A stretch of 64,000 bases of DNA from an uncultured Pelagibacteraceae bacterium (GTDB lineage: Bacteria; Pseudomonadota; Alphaproteobacteria; Pelagibacterales; Pelagibacteraceae), in contig CACAUR010000002.1 of the NCBI GenBank assembly GCA_902535745.1, positions 62,001 to 126,000 of the forward strand. The letters are read 5' to 3'. The position numbers and the translations under genes are program-made. Shown in pieces: positions 63,825 to 64,000 of this stretch. Every line of letters starts with the position of its first letter. Position 1 is the stretch's first letter. The notes beneath the pieces were generated by a model. It made no database searches and was not told where the DNA came from. It saw only the letters and a list, made by a program, of their open reading frames with translations.

Positions 63825-64000
63825 TAATCTTATTGATTTCTGTAAAATGTCCCATTTTTCTTTTTTCTTTAATTTCCTTTTTTAAATAATCAAAAAAAAA
63901 TTCGTTATCTTGAAATTTTTTTCCTTTATAATTAATTATTTCATTACCTAGAATATTTGTCATTTCCGCATTGTAAAGTTTTAATGTTTTTACCTTTTTG
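63817..64000 (-). CDS. purK: C-terminal end of 5-(carboxyamino)imidazole ribonucleotide synthase (partial)
   Basis: The minus strand is open from the window edge to a TAA at 63817-63819. The translated tail includes AEMTNILGNEI and ends KRKMGHFTEINKIND. PurK proteins carry an M-x-N-x-x-G motif followed by a basic-MGH motif at the C-terminus, in this order, so this is most likely PurK, which makes N5-CAIR in purine synthesis. Only about 60 residues are visible. It overlaps the MBL gene start, implying co-transcription. Confidence 0.75.
   Translation of the reverse strand, partial: KKVKTLKLYNAEMTNILGNEIINYKGKKFQDNEFFFDYLKKEIKEKRKMGHFTEINKIND

Noticed and set aside
1-64000. CRISPR arrays, insertion sequences, integrases or prophage genes
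   Set aside because: None seen: no regularly spaced repeats, transposase motifs or phage structural genes among the ORFs, and the gaps are too short to hold an array.

Overview
This is a very AT-rich, densely packed bacterial chromosome segment. Its gene content points to the SAR11 clade (Candidatus Pelagibacter and relatives, marine Alphaproteobacteria): a proteorhodopsin followed by a 2Fe-2S ferredoxin and a TrxR-like ferredoxin reductase, a one-cysteine DksA of the alphaproteobacterial type, a GTTC-N7-GTTC LexA box, a Pot-type ABC transporter, and almost no intergenic DNA. The assignment is inferred from content and style; no search was run. No stretch over 300 bases lacks a gene. The longest gap is about 200 bases upstream of proteorhodopsin. 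I saw no insertion sequences, CRISPR arrays, prophage or rRNA, and only one tRNA.

Layout. 1-7.2 kb: tail of glyS, ppdK, nadA-nadC (NAD synthesis), tRNA-Leu(GAG), a small cupin gene, a ygfZ-like gene broken by a frameshift in a G7 run, and a dihydroorotase. 7.2-10 kb: surface-sugar genes (RmlD-like reductase, GT2, GT4). 10-15.3 kb: propionyl-CoA synthetase divergent from proteorhodopsin, ferredoxin, ferredoxin reductase, a GST-like protein and dksA. 15.4-17.6 kb: GT39/ArnT-like and DPM1-like glycosyltransferases. 17.6-19.4 kb: umuDC with a perfect LexA box. 19.4-22.4 kb: tandem GFA-family genes, a glycerate-kinase-like gene and a TolC-family gene. 22.4-27.6 kb: recA, alaS, icd. 27.6-34.5 kb: a long same-strand run psd, pssA, GT8-like, rlmE, a CBS-less guaB, a TPR protein, guaA, panB. 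34.5-36.6 kb: an amino-acid-type binding protein and a DMT exporter. 36.6-45.4 kb: EutA-like and EutD/DoeA-like genes, potA, potD, potB, potC and a hydroxyacyl-CoA dehydrogenase/hydratase fusion. 45.3-50.9 kb: cyclophilin, HExxH protein, a 41-residue membrane protein coupled to a SpeB-like ureohydrolase, aldehyde dehydrogenase, an ArgE-like deacetylase, csaA. 51-56.4 kb: acnA, a YfgM-like protein, BamB, a cupin-like protein, YjbQ. 56.4-64 kb: a conserved hypothetical, diaminopropionate ammonia-lyase, gpsA, fhs, a methyltransferase-like protein, a small lipoprotein, a GNAT, an MBL-fold hydrolase and the C-terminus of purK.

How the genes fit together. The light-driven pump and its redox neighbours, central carbon enzymes (ppdK, icd, acnA, prpE, fhs), and a transporter-plus-catabolism block for polyamine-like or ectoine-like nitrogen compounds fit a streamlined photoheterotroph scavenging small organic molecules. 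Strong hairpin terminators are few (after proteorhodopsin, recA and potD). All 13 convergent gene pairs overlap or lie within 7 bases of each other. The items most worth checking are the ygfZ frameshift, the dyad-rich leader of proteorhodopsin, the IMP dehydrogenase without a CBS module, the small membrane protein overlapping the ureohydrolase, and the terminator-leader between potD and potB.
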